DNA from: Saprospiraceae bacterium
GTDB taxonomy: Bacteria; Bacteroidota; Bacteroidia; Chitinophagales; Saprospiraceae
Length of the DNA stretch: 54,665 nucleotides
Assembly: GCA_020630435.1 (NCBI GenBank)
Contig: JAHDBJ010000032.1
Location: 1-54,665, forward strand
Direction: 5' to 3'
The notes beneath the pieces are model-generated. The model was given only the letters and a program-made list of their open reading frames with translations, ran no database searches and was not told the origin of the DNA. Each line of letters begins with the position of its first letter. The stretch's first letter is position 1. This document shows positions 8,563 through 16,989 of the stretch, piece by piece. A program made the translations under genes and the position numbers.

Positions 8563-9634
8563 AAATAGCATTCTTTATCTTTCTTGTGCCATCTTATTTT
8601 TAATTCTATTTACAGATATTTATTCCTGTGGAACAACGGGAGGTGGTGTGATGAAGGAGCGCCCTTCTGTGCCAAGCGATTATTTAGAAGATAAAACCTA
8701 TCGTCTAGGATTTTATAATGTAGAAAACCTATTTGATCTAGAAGATAATCCTAAAAAAGGAGACGAAGCGTTTACCCCAACGGGGAAACAAAAATGGAAC
8801 GAAGAAAGATACCGTAAAAAACTCAATGATTTGAGCAAGGTTATACGAGCTATGGGAAGTCCAACACTACTAGGATTGTGTGAGGTGGAGAATAAAAAAG
8901 TATTAGAGGATTTAAAAAATACAACGTATTTAAAATCGTACAATTACGGTATTGTTCATGAGGAGTCGCCTGATTTTCGAGGAATAGACGTTGCTTTCTT
9001 ATATCAAAAAGAATATTTCAAATTGGTCAATTCTGAGATTATTAGAATCAACTTTCCTAAGGAGATAGTGGAAAATTATACAACAAGAGATGTTTTATAT
9101 GTAGAAGGAAAATTGAAAGGAAAAAACATCCATATTTTCATCAATCATTGGCCTTCTAGGCGTGGTGGATTAAAAGAAAGCCAACCGAAAAGAGTCTATG
9201 TAGCAGAACAAGTTAAAAAGAAAGTCGATCAGATCTTAAAAGCAGACGATGATGCGAATATACTGCTGACAGGAGATTTTAACGATGAACCAACCAATAA
9301 AAGTATTGCTGAAGTATTAGGCGCAAAAGCCCCTATTGTGAACGAAGCTCAGGAAGAGCATCTTTATAATTTAATGTTGCCAAGCGATAAAGAAGGAGAA
9401 GGAACATATAACTATCGAGGCAACTGGAATATGCTGGATCAAATTATTGTTTCGGAGTCCTTACTAGAAGGAGAAGAAGGCATAAAAGCACAAAATCCAC
9501 AAATCTTTAAAAGAGGATGGATGATTTATAAACACGATCGCTTTGGAGAGACCCCCAATCGAACCTATGGTGGACCAAATTATTACGGTGGTTTTAGTGA
9601 CCATTTTCCAGTCCTAGTAGAGTTGCGTTTGTGA
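8543..9634 (+). CDS. Endonuclease/exonuclease/phosphatase-family lipoprotein
   Basis: 363 residues. An N-terminal hydrophobic stretch ends in LFTDIYSCG, a plausible lipobox with Cys near residue 29, so the enzyme is probably anchored outside the cytoplasm. The EEP core is complete: FYNVENLFD, LCEVENK (metal Glu), HWPSRRGG (NHW), LTGDFNDEP (GDFN), WNMLDQIIVS and the final GFSDHFPVLVEL (SDH). EEP enzymes cleave phosphodiester bonds in DNA, RNA or lipids. This subgroup ('endonuclease') is common in Bacteroidota and its substrate is not settled. It overlaps the glycosyltransferase gene by 20 bases. Confidence 0.9.
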   Translation: MTKSLSKNSILYLSCAILFLILFTDIYSCGTTGGGVMKERPSVPSDYLEDKTYRLGFYNVENLFDLEDNPKKGDEAFTPTGKQKWNEERYRKKLNDLSKVIRAMGSPTLLGLCEVENKKVLEDLKNTTYLKSYNYGIVHEESPDFRGIDVAFLYQKEYFKLVNSEIIRINFPKEIVENYTTRDVLYVEGKLKGKNIHIFINHWPSRRGGLKESQPKRVYVAEQVKKKVDQILKADDDANILLTGDFNDEPTNKSIAEVLGAKAPIVNEAQEEHLYNLMLPSDKEGEGTYNYRGNWNMLDQIIVSESLLEGEEGIKAQNPQIFKRGWMIYKHDRFGETPNRTYGGPNYYGGFSDHFPVLVELRL

Positions 9635-9714
9635 TTTTTGAGGATTTTAGATTTTTGTGGTAAACGTGCAGATGAATTTTGCATGATTTTGGATTTTTTA
9701 GTTTTTAAAATGAT

Positions 9715-10626
9715 TTAAAAGTCAAGATAATTTTTTAGTCTTTTTTCTATTCTATTTTTCCAGTATTCCTCGATATATTGCCATTCCCAAGATACTTGGT
9801 AGGGATACAGTTCATAGTAAATACTAGAATCTTCATTAAAAGTATAGCCATTTTGATAATTCATATTTCCTTGACGTAAAAGTTCAAACCCTTCCTCGTT
9901 TCGACCTAGATAAAAGCAGGCATGTGCTTTCCAATATTGGGCATCTGAAAAACTATCATATTGCTTAAGACTTTTATCAAAACAATCGATGGCTTTTTCG
10001 TATTCATTCAAGTCGTAATAGCAAATGCCCAAATAGAAATAGTCAACGAAGTGTACCCAATCTTCTCCTCTTTTTCTAGTATTCTCTTGTATTTCGGGGA
10101 GCAATGCAGCAAGGGCTTTTTCAGGCTGGTTTAAGGAAAGGTAACACAGCGTTTTATAAAAGGGGATAGAGTGATCATTTTCATAGGTATTGCCAAATTC
10201 ATTCTCATAAGCAATCAAATCTTTCAAAGCTGCGTGATAATCTTTTACAAAAACAGTCTTTAAAAAACCACTACGACTAAGGTATTTTTCACGATCGTAT
10301 TTTACGGCTTTTTCGAAATATTTTACTGCCATTTGATACTTTCGATTTTTCCAATAGGGTAGGGCTTTCAATTTCCAAAATAAGGCAATGGTTGAATCTT
10401 GTTCTATCCCTTTATCAATGAGTAGATGCCACTCTTTAGAATTATAATGGTATTGAGCTGCTTGTGTATAATACTCCTTTGCGATTTCGTCTTGTCTTTT
10501 TTGTTTCAAGCTATCTTGTGTTGTTTGCTGAACGTTTCTTTCGGAAACAAAGCTGGCTTGTTGTTGCTGACAACTGCCTAAAAGTAGAAGAACAGCAATG
10601 TATAATATGTAGTAGTTTGGATTCAT
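9715..10626 (-). CDS. TPR-repeat lipoprotein
   Basis: 303 residues. The signal peptide has lipobox LGSC and the lipidated Cys at residue 19, followed by a Gln-rich linker. Residues about 80-260 are tetratricopeptide repeats, for example YQMAVKYFEKAVKYD, YYDLNEYEKAIDCFDKSLKQYD and QYWKAHACFYLGRNEEGFELL. It is probably a protein-protein interaction scaffold at the cell envelope. It stands alone, convergent with the EEP gene across an 80-bp gap without a clear terminator. Confidence 0.82.
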   Translation of the reverse strand: MNPNYYILYIAVLLLLGSCQQQQASFVSERNVQQTTQDSLKQKRQDEIAKEYYTQAAQYHYNSKEWHLLIDKGIEQDSTIALFWKLKALPYWKNRKYQMAVKYFEKAVKYDREKYLSRSGFLKTVFVKDYHAALKDLIAYENEFGNTYENDHSIPFYKTLCYLSLNQPEKALAALLPEIQENTRKRGEDWVHFVDYFYLGICYYDLNEYEKAIDCFDKSLKQYDSFSDAQYWKAHACFYLGRNEEGFELLRQGNMNYQNGYTFNEDSSIYYELYPYQVSWEWQYIEEYWKNRIEKRLKNYLDF

Positions 10627-10747
10627 TTAAATAGTGTTAAGTTGTTTTAAAGTACAATACAAAAATAAGTGGCTCTTAGAACAAGTATTTACAATGGCTT
10701 GTTAATGGTATTTAATGACTTGTTAATGTAGAAGTTTTTAAAACCGC

Positions 10748-10777
10748 TTTCTAGGAATTAACTTTAGTTTATATTTG
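10748..10777 (+). promoter_or_regulatory. Promoter candidate for the 10795 gene
   Basis: TATATTTG (10770-10777) is an exact match to the Bacteroidota -7 element TAnnTTTG. TTT at 10748-10750 sits 19 bases upstream as a partial -33 element. The ATG follows 17 bases downstream, so the leader would be about 10 nt. Confidence 0.5.
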
Positions 10778-10794
10778 CGGATAAATCATAATCC

Positions 10795-11265
10795 ATGCAT
10801 CAAGATAAAAGATTATCAATAGGACTAGAATTAGTTTGGTGGCTCGTCACTTTAATCGTGTTGGTTGCGGTCTTGTTGCCCATCTGGAATAAATTTCCAA
10901 ACTATCCTTTCTGGGCAATCAATATCGTTTTTGTAGTAGCATTTATTACCTTTTCTAGATATATTTTTTTATTAAAACATACCTTTTTTAGCGATCGATT
11001 TTGGTTCAAAATTGTCTTCTTATTTTTATGCCTTCCTATGGGATTTTACCTCATTGATTTTGTCAACCATTTTCAAACGTATATGGATGAAAACAGCCTC
11101 CAACCCTTGATGGATGGATTATCGTATGATGAACGAGAAAACTTAACGTCTTACATAAGAAACGAATTACTGTTTTTTGGTTCTGGTAGCGTCATTGCTT
11201 GTGGTATCTTCATGTTTCGCCTCGTTTATTCGATTTGGAGAAGAAGAAATCGAGGATTGGATTAA
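10795..11265 (+). CDS. Small integral membrane protein of unknown function
   Basis: 156 residues with four predicted membrane segments: LVWWLVTLIVLVAVLLPIW, FWAINIVFVVAFITFSRYIFL, FKIVFLFLCLPMGFYLIDFV and, after a soluble stretch (residues about 93-125), ELLFFGSGSVIACGIFMFRLVYSIW. It ends in an Arg-rich cytoplasmic tail (RRRNRG). I do not recognise a named family. It is transcribed alone from a good -7 element. Confidence 0.7.
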   Translation: MHQDKRLSIGLELVWWLVTLIVLVAVLLPIWNKFPNYPFWAINIVFVVAFITFSRYIFLLKHTFFSDRFWFKIVFLFLCLPMGFYLIDFVNHFQTYMDENSLQPLMDGLSYDERENLTSYIRNELLFFGSGSVIACGIFMFRLVYSIWRRRNRGLD

Positions 11266-11366
11266 TTATTTATATAAGGATTGGAACTAATCTTGGATAC
11301 TTTCAGTTGGGGGTTTATAAAATAAAATTATCATGTTCTTCCTAATAAATATATCATACCATTGAG

Positions 11367-11416
11367 TTGTCTTCTAAGACAATTATCTATTATCTGAAAT
11401 CCTAATATGATTTCAG
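11367..11416. repeat. Two adjacent hairpins upstream of the PcfJ-like gene
   Basis: TTGTCTT/AAGACAA (11367-11382) has a 2-base spacer. CTGAAATC/GATTTCAG (11394-11401 and 11409-11416) is a perfect 8-bp stem with a 7-base loop. They lie in the 269-bp gap before ATG 11535. They could be a terminator for the upstream gene or leader structure; neither has a long T run. Confidence 0.45.
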
Positions 11417-11534
11417 GTTACAGTAGCTCATTTTTATAACATTCAAGTTGGAGTATTAAGGATGTATAAGCTTGCTTATACTATTGATGGTATTGTCATT
11501 TTACCATTTCAACTTGGCATATAGGTATGATATT

Positions 11535-12848
11535 ATGGCAAATCGAAAAAAAAGATTAGCAAAAGAAACAGCATTAAAGACAAAAGAAAAGCAATTACTG
11601 TCTTTATTGAAAAAGCAAAAATTTAAACAGAAACATCAAGTTAAGGTACAACTTAACAATGTCTTGCAATATCTAAAACTAGAGAAAGGATACCTTAGTC
11701 CTGAGGAAAAAGGGTTCGTTAAACGATTGACTATTCTCAAAGCTAGAAACAGTTTGGGGTATACTACAATACTAGAATTGATGCAAAGCCCTAGAGTGAA
11801 TTTTTCTTCATTAAGCCATTATAAAGTTTTAGCTAAAGCATTGTGCTATATTGGTATATTTCGTTCGTTTAAAACATGGAAAGCACCGAAAACAAAAGAT
11901 GCTGCTGAAATCTGGAAAAGTTTATTTTTTCATCTAGCCGTTCGATTTAAGATGCCGAAGTGTATGGAAATCTTTTGCTACGATTATTTGAAAGGAGAAC
12001 CAACAAGAGACGAGTGTGTTGCTTTATTTGAAGTGTTACGAGGCGTTGGAATTCACAATGTACCAGAATTCAAGTTAGATTTAAATGGTAAGGCAAACTT
12101 TCATTTTAACCATTCCCCTGTTCGATTGGATGTGTATGAAGCAGTCTGGTGGGCAAAATTTAGAAGCATGGGACTTGATTATTCTTCGGCTTTATTATTG
12201 GTCGAAAGTATTGAGGCAGAGTTTTTGACGGAATGGAAAAAATGGCACAGTGATTTGATTTTTTTCATCAATCGACATCAGGCGTCTATCAATGCTAAAG
12301 ATTTAAGAGCTATTCTACGTTTTATAATTGCTCAGAAAAGAGGACACAAATGGATTATATTATCTAGTACGGATGACATATGTGTACCAGCTTTATATCC
12401 AGATTTTTCTTTTAAAGGAAGAACGGTAAAGTCTGTATTGAAATATGTTCATAATTGGAAGATATACATTAATAAATCGATAGAATTTGGCAGAGCTGGA
12501 AATTTTAAAATTTCTACCATACAATCCTTTCGCAAAAAATGTAAGAGAGAGACTATTTTTATAAAACAAATTAAAACAATAAGTGGCCTAGTCAAAGAGG
12601 GAATAGATATGGGACATTGTGTAGCTACATATTCAGGTTCTTGTTTAAGCAATCGAATTTCTATTTGGTCTTTAAGGTTATTTTTGCCATCCAAAAAAAT
12701 GAAAAAACTATTGACGATTGAGGTAGACGAAGCGGATAAAGAGATTATGCAAGTTAAAGGGAAGGCTAATAGATTACCACATATCCATGAGAAAAGATGG
12801 ATAAAGGAGTGGGCAGATCAAGTAGGATTAAGCATTTATGGTCGTTAA
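11535..12848 (+). CDS. PcfJ-like domain protein
   Basis: 437 residues from ATG 11535 (MANRKKRLAKETALK). An upstream in-frame extension encodes an implausible hydrophobic stretch and was not used. The C-terminal third matches the PcfJ-like family, first named from a conjugative plasmid protein: LVKEGIDMGHCVATYSGSCL, NRISIWSLRL, a beta strand KKLLTIEVDEADKEIMQVKGKANRLP and the closing segment ending WADQVGLSIYGR. The conserved MxHCVxxY and Q.KGKxNR patterns are both present. The N-terminal part is Lys-rich and helical. No plasmid or conjugation genes lie nearby. Molecular function is unknown. Confidence 0.82.
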   Translation: MANRKKRLAKETALKTKEKQLLSLLKKQKFKQKHQVKVQLNNVLQYLKLEKGYLSPEEKGFVKRLTILKARNSLGYTTILELMQSPRVNFSSLSHYKVLAKALCYIGIFRSFKTWKAPKTKDAAEIWKSLFFHLAVRFKMPKCMEIFCYDYLKGEPTRDECVALFEVLRGVGIHNVPEFKLDLNGKANFHFNHSPVRLDVYEAVWWAKFRSMGLDYSSALLLVESIEAEFLTEWKKWHSDLIFFINRHQASINAKDLRAILRFIIAQKRGHKWIILSSTDDICVPALYPDFSFKGRTVKSVLKYVHNWKIYINKSIEFGRAGNFKISTIQSFRKKCKRETIFIKQIKTISGLVKEGIDMGHCVATYSGSCLSNRISIWSLRLFLPSKKMKKLLTIEVDEADKEIMQVKGKANRLPHIHEKRWIKEWADQVGLSIYGR

Positions 12849-12982
12849 AAACAAATTCTCAAAAAAAGCCTACAAATCCTATGAGAATGTTTACGTATTG
12901 TAATGTACTGAGCAATTAAGGTGATTTTACGAGCATCTTGTGATTGTAATTAATCAAATTTTAGATTTTAAAAATTAGAGTC

Positions 12983-15211
12983 ATGAGAAACCTTCTTGTT
13001 TTTATTTTAATAATAGTACAAACGATAAATGTGCAAGCACAAGAGGAAGATAAAAGTTTATCTCCTTATTTTTTTGTAAAAAGTCAGTCGGGGAATATAG
13101 AATCTTTCCCACTAAAATCTACAAAAGTAGATGTCAATATAGCAGGCGTAATCGCTGATGTTATGGTTAAACAAGTTTATTCAAATAATGGAAATGAAAA
13201 TATCGAAGCAGTATATATATTCCCTGCTTCGACTCGTGCAGCCGTTTACGGGATGGAAATGAAAATAGGAACAAGAACCATTATTGCTCAAATCAAAGAG
13301 AAGAATCAAGCTCGGAAAGAATATAACGAAGCGAAAGCACAAGGGAAGAGGGCTTCTTTATTGGAACAAGAACGACCCAATGTCTTTCAGATGAATGTAG
13401 CAAATATTCTTCCAGGCGATGAAATTGAAGTTACCCTTAAATACACCGAATTGCTCATTCCCGAAGGGGGACAATATGAATTTATATATCCTACGGTAGT
13501 CGGCCCTAGATATACGGATATGACAACAGCGACAGCTTCAAAGGAGGGTGATTTTACACAAACGCCTTATTTGAGTAGTGGAGAAGCTGCTCCAATGACA
13601 GTAGAAATTAATACTCAAATTAATGCAGGAATGCCGATTGCTTACGTTAATTGTAAGAGCCATAATGAAGTAGTTGTCTCACATCCTGACATTCATTCAG
13701 CATTAATTGAAATGCCTACTAGCACACAAGCAAACAAAGATTATATCGTACAATATCAATTGAGGGGCGGTCAAATCCAATCGGGATTGATGTTATATGA
13801 AGGAGAAGAAGAAAACTTTTTCACATTGATGGTACAACCGCCAAAATATGTCCCATCGAATCAGATTCCACCTAGAGAGTATGTTTTTGTTTTAGATGTT
13901 TCGGGATCTATGAGTGGATTCCCAATGACGGTTTCTAAACAATTGATGCGCAATTTGATTTGCAATCTACAACCACAGGATAAGTTCAATGTGTTGCTGT
14001 TTGCTGGAGCAGCATCGTTAATGGCGGAAGCCTCTCTTCCAGCAACAGGCGATCATCTAAAGGATGCAATGGCTTTTATTGATGCACAAAATGGAGGAGG
14101 TGGTACTCAATTGTTGTCTGCCTTAGAGAAAGCGTTAAATCTACCTAGAGCGGGAGAAGACTATGCCCGTTCAATTGTAGTTGTTACTGATGGATACATC
14201 AATGTTGAGGGTAAAACATTTGATATGATTCGAAATAATCTGGATAATGCTAACGTATTTGCTTTTGGTATTGGGAGTAGTGTAAACCGTTATTTGATAG
14301 AGGGGATGGCAAATGTAGGAATGGGGCGTCCCTTTATTGTAGAGTCAACAGAAACAGCGCAAGCCGAAGCAGAACGCTTAAGGCAATATATCCAAGAACC
14401 TGTATTAACTCGTATTTCTGTTGATTTTAATGGTTTTGATGCTTATGATATAGAACCTTCAATGATTCCTGATGTCTTATCCGATCGCCCTGTATTGGTT
14501 TATGGAAAATATAAAGGACAAGCAAAAGGACAAATTAAAGTGAAGGGATTTATGGGTGGTAAAAAGACGTACAAAACAAAATTTGATGTACAAGAGGTAA
14601 AACCTACTTTAGAGAATAAAGCCTTAACGTATCTATGGGCTAGAGAGAGAATAAAGTTACTAGGGGATTATAAGACCGTTGAAGGAGATTATGCTGTAAA
14701 AACAAAGATTACAGATTTAGGCTTAAAGTATAATTTGATGACTGATTATACCTCTTTTGTAGCAATTGATCACGATGAAATTGCTAGCAATGCTACCCCA
14801 CAAAAAGTAAAGCAGCCTTTATCAATGCCTTCAGGAGTATCGAATGCAGCCGTTGGTTTTGAATTGGAAATAGAAGGTGTAACAAGACATAAAAAAACGA
14901 CTACGAAACATATCAGCATAAAGACTATTTTGTCAAACAACGAGGTTGACCTAGTAAGTATTAAAAAGCAGTTAGATAGAAAAATCAAGACGACCTACGA
15001 TTGCCTTAAAGCAGAGATGGAATTACCAAAAACATTAAATCTTAAAATTGAAATTGATAAAACTGGAAAAATAGTCACAGTTGCCCTTGAAAACGATGAT
15101 TTGCATGAAGCGATAGCATTGTGCATCGAAAATCAATTACTTGGCATTATTTTAAATAGTGTTGTGTTAATCCAAAATACAAGTATAACGATAACTGCCG
15201 AGTTGTATTAA
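12983..15211 (+). CDS. VIT and von Willebrand factor A domain protein
   Basis: 742 residues. The signal peptide is MRNLLVFILIIVQTINVQAQ. Residues about 35-170 are a vault/inter-alpha-trypsin (VIT) domain (VMVKQVYSNNGNENIEAVYIFP, QERPNVFQMNVANILPGDEIEV). Residues about 298-470 are a VWA domain with a complete MIDAS start, Asp305-Val-Ser307-Gly-Ser309, and DGY as the later metal-site loop. The C-terminal 80 residues (KTTYDCLKAEM...IEIDKTGKIVTVALENDDLHEAIALCIENQLLG) resemble the AgmX/PglI C-terminal domain. It is probably an exported adhesion or interaction protein. It is monocistronic and followed by a strong terminator. Confidence 0.88.
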   Translation: MRNLLVFILIIVQTINVQAQEEDKSLSPYFFVKSQSGNIESFPLKSTKVDVNIAGVIADVMVKQVYSNNGNENIEAVYIFPASTRAAVYGMEMKIGTRTIIAQIKEKNQARKEYNEAKAQGKRASLLEQERPNVFQMNVANILPGDEIEVTLKYTELLIPEGGQYEFIYPTVVGPRYTDMTTATASKEGDFTQTPYLSSGEAAPMTVEINTQINAGMPIAYVNCKSHNEVVVSHPDIHSALIEMPTSTQANKDYIVQYQLRGGQIQSGLMLYEGEEENFFTLMVQPPKYVPSNQIPPREYVFVLDVSGSMSGFPMTVSKQLMRNLICNLQPQDKFNVLLFAGAASLMAEASLPATGDHLKDAMAFIDAQNGGGGTQLLSALEKALNLPRAGEDYARSIVVVTDGYINVEGKTFDMIRNNLDNANVFAFGIGSSVNRYLIEGMANVGMGRPFIVESTETAQAEAERLRQYIQEPVLTRISVDFNGFDAYDIEPSMIPDVLSDRPVLVYGKYKGQAKGQIKVKGFMGGKKTYKTKFDVQEVKPTLENKALTYLWARERIKLLGDYKTVEGDYAVKTKITDLGLKYNLMTDYTSFVAIDHDEIASNATPQKVKQPLSMPSGVSNAAVGFELEIEGVTRHKKTTTKHISIKTILSNNEVDLVSIKKQLDRKIKTTYDCLKAEMELPKTLNLKIEIDKTGKIVTVALENDDLHEAIALCIENQLLGIILNSVVLIQNTSITITAELY

Positions 15212-15265
15212 TTCAAAAATATAATTCTTAAAAGTAAGGATTGGTTAATTGCTCTTTTAATGAGA

Positions 15266-15294
15266 AGACTGCCTCCTAAAGGGGCGGTCTTTTT
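15266..15294 (+). terminator. Intrinsic terminator after the VIT/VWA gene
   Basis: AGACTGCCTCC (15266-15276) pairs with GGGGCGGTCT (15281-15290) over a short loop with G-U pairs, followed by a TTTTT run. It is the strongest forward terminator in this part of the window. Confidence 0.85.
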
Positions 15295-15308
15295 CTAAAA
15301 ACAAACAA

Positions 15309-15698
15309 ATGAATCATCAAATCAATAGAAACCGAATACAATATTTTTTACTAATACTTTTCATCATCGCTATAGGACTGTTTTCACGAACAAAATTTAT
15401 CCCCTCAATTATTTATCCCTATTTGGGAGACTATTTATATTGTTTAATGTTCTATGTTTTATTTGGGGTTTTATTTCCTAAAAAAGAACCCATATCCATT
15501 GCGTTACTAAGCATTGGACTTTGTTTTTTTATAGAAATTCTTCAACTATATAAAGCGGACTGGATCTTGGCGATTCGTAGTTATAGACTAGGAGGTTTGA
15601 TACTAGGGCACGGCTTTTTATGGAGTGATTTATTAAGCTATACACTAGGTGGAATAACGGGCTTTGTTTTAGAATTATTTTGTATGAAAAAAGGCTAA
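15309..15698 (+). CDS. DUF2809 family membrane protein
   Basis: 129 residues with three to four membrane spans (FLLILFIIAIGLFS, DYLYCLMFYVLFGVLF, ISIALLSIGLCFFIEIL, LLSYTLGGITGFVLELF). The family signatures GDYLYCLMFY, IEILQLYKADW and GLILGHGFLWSDLLSYTLG are all present. Function is unknown. Its 3' end overlaps the converging Fur-family gene by four bases. Confidence 0.87.
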   Translation: MNHQINRNRIQYFLLILFIIAIGLFSRTKFIPSIIYPYLGDYLYCLMFYVLFGVLFPKKEPISIALLSIGLCFFIEILQLYKADWILAIRSYRLGGLILGHGFLWSDLLSYTLGGITGFVLELFCMKKG

Positions 15699-16075
15699 TT
15701 ACTACATTCCGTACATTTACCAACTAGATTAACTTCAGCATATTCAATTGACAGGTTTTGAATTTCAGGCAGTTGGAGTTTAACAGGCAAACACTCTACT
15801 CTTCCGCATGAATTGCATTGGAAATGGGGGTGCGTATCCGTATGATGCCCAGATTGACAACCTTGACATTTCGCATACCATTTTAAAGAATCTCTCCCTA
15901 TAAAAGAATGAATGACACCATCATTCTCCAGTTTGTCAAGAATCCGATAAACAGTAGTCTTATTCATTTTTTCTTTAAACCGTTCTACTAGATTCACTAC
16001 AGAAACAGCATATTTACTTTCTTCAAAAAATTGAGTAATGTCATTAACTGATTTTGTCCGTCTAATTATGCTCAT
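15695..16075 (-). CDS. Fur-family metal-responsive repressor (Zur-like)
   Basis: 126 residues from ATG 16075 (MSIIRRTKSVND). An in-frame extension to 16111 would cover an operator-like sequence and is not favoured. The winged helix (YAVSVVNLVERF, MNKTTVYRILDKLENDGVIHSF) is followed by the dimerisation domain with metal ligands HHTDTHPHFQCNSCGRVECL and a C-terminal CTEC. Both CxxC pairs of the structural zinc site are visible. It is divergent from merC across a palindrome, so it probably represses merC and itself. Zinc is the likelier metal given the context, but iron sensing is not excluded. Confidence 0.88.
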   Translation of the reverse strand: MSIIRRTKSVNDITQFFEESKYAVSVVNLVERFKEKMNKTTVYRILDKLENDGVIHSFIGRDSLKWYAKCQGCQSGHHTDTHPHFQCNSCGRVECLPVKLQLPEIQNLSIEYAEVNLVGKCTECSN

Positions 16076-16098
16076 AGCAACAAAAATAATAAAATAGA

Positions 16099-16144
16099 GT
16101 TGCATTAACAAAAAAAAATATTAATTTGCAACCAAGTTGCATTA
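16099..16144. promoter_or_regulatory. Candidate Fur/Zur operator between the regulator and merC
   Basis: TGCAAC-CAA-GTTGCA (16127-16141) is a perfect palindrome in the divergent promoter region. The half site GTTGCATTA occurs twice, at 16099-16107 and 16136-16144, in the same orientation 37 bases apart. The placement between a Fur-family gene and its likely target supports an operator; the assignment is an inference. Confidence 0.6.
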
Positions 16145-16164
16145 GTTGTTTGTGAATTTGAAAA

Positions 16165-16560
16165 ATGGAAATAAAAAAATCAGATAATTTAGGGATAATT
16201 AGCAGTAGTCTATGCTTAATTCATTGTTTAGCTACGCCCTTTATTTTTGCGCTTCAATCCTGTGCTGTAACCTGTTGTAGCCTTGCTCCTCCATGGTGGC
16301 GTATGATTGATTATCTTTTTATCCTTATTTCATTCTTTGCTGTTTTTATTTCTTCTAGACAAACCTCTAATCATTGGATAAAATATATGCTTTGGACTTG
16401 TTGGAGCGTATTACTTTTTACAGTAGCTGAAGAAAGACTTCACTTTGGTTTATTACCAAAAGGGAGCATCTATGTTCCTGCATTAGGTTTGATCTTTTTG
16501 CATTGGTATAACATAAAATATTGTCAATGTAATGAAACTCAATGTTGTTTACAAGACTAA
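16165..16560 (+). CDS. MerC domain membrane protein
   Basis: 131 residues with four membrane spans. The MerC signature is the Cys-bearing first helix SSSLCLIHCLATPFIFAL, followed by CAVTCC, the W-rich second span and the HFGLLPKGSIYVPALGLIFLHWYNI end. The Cys-rich tail is CQCNETQCC. MerC proteins take up mercuric ions, but chromosomal Bacteroidota members next to Fur-type regulators are more likely involved in zinc or other metal transport. This gene is divergent from such a regulator across a palindromic site. Confidence 0.88.
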   Translation: MEIKKSDNLGIISSSLCLIHCLATPFIFALQSCAVTCCSLAPPWWRMIDYLFILISFFAVFISSRQTSNHWIKYMLWTCWSVLLFTVAEERLHFGLLPKGSIYVPALGLIFLHWYNIKYCQCNETQCCLQD

Positions 16561-16567
16561 AAAATAT

Positions 16568-16879
16568 ATGATCACTATGGATAATCAAAGGTTTAAAAAT
16601 ATTCAGATGGGTATCAAAATAGAAAATTCGATTTCTAAGATTTTGAATAGTGACTTATTGTCAAATTTTATGGACTGTTCATATGAAGATGAGTCTAGTG
16701 AGTCTAGAGCCTTCACCTATTCCAATTCTTTTATAGTGGAGCTAGATAATGAAGGCGATAATTTTTTAGTTAGCCAGACGACTGTTGGTTTTTCTACCAA
16801 AAATGATGAAAAAGCAGCGTTTGATTTTTTTGTCTTTCCAAAGAGTTTATTTAGCAAAAACAAATCCTTCCAGAATTAA
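16568..16879 (+). CDS. Small protein of unknown function
   Basis: About 103 residues from ATG 16568 (MITMDNQRFKNIQ); another Met lies at 16577. An upstream start at 16532 would overlap merC and is less likely. The protein is acidic and soluble with no signal peptide or membrane span (YEDESSESRAFTYSNSFIVELDNEGDNFLVSQTTVGF). No family is recognised. It begins 8 bases after merC ends, so co-transcription with it is possible. Confidence 0.5.
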   Translation: MITMDNQRFKNIQMGIKIENSISKILNSDLLSNFMDCSYEDESSESRAFTYSNSFIVELDNEGDNFLVSQTTVGFSTKNDEKAAFDFFVFPKSLFSKNKSFQN

Positions 16880-16989
16880 TACGAATACTAGGCAGACTGA
16901 TACAGATAATATTCTCCTGAGCAATAGGCTTGAATTGCTATTAACTTGTGCTTGAAAATGATTCAAAGAACAACTTAAAATTCAAGACC

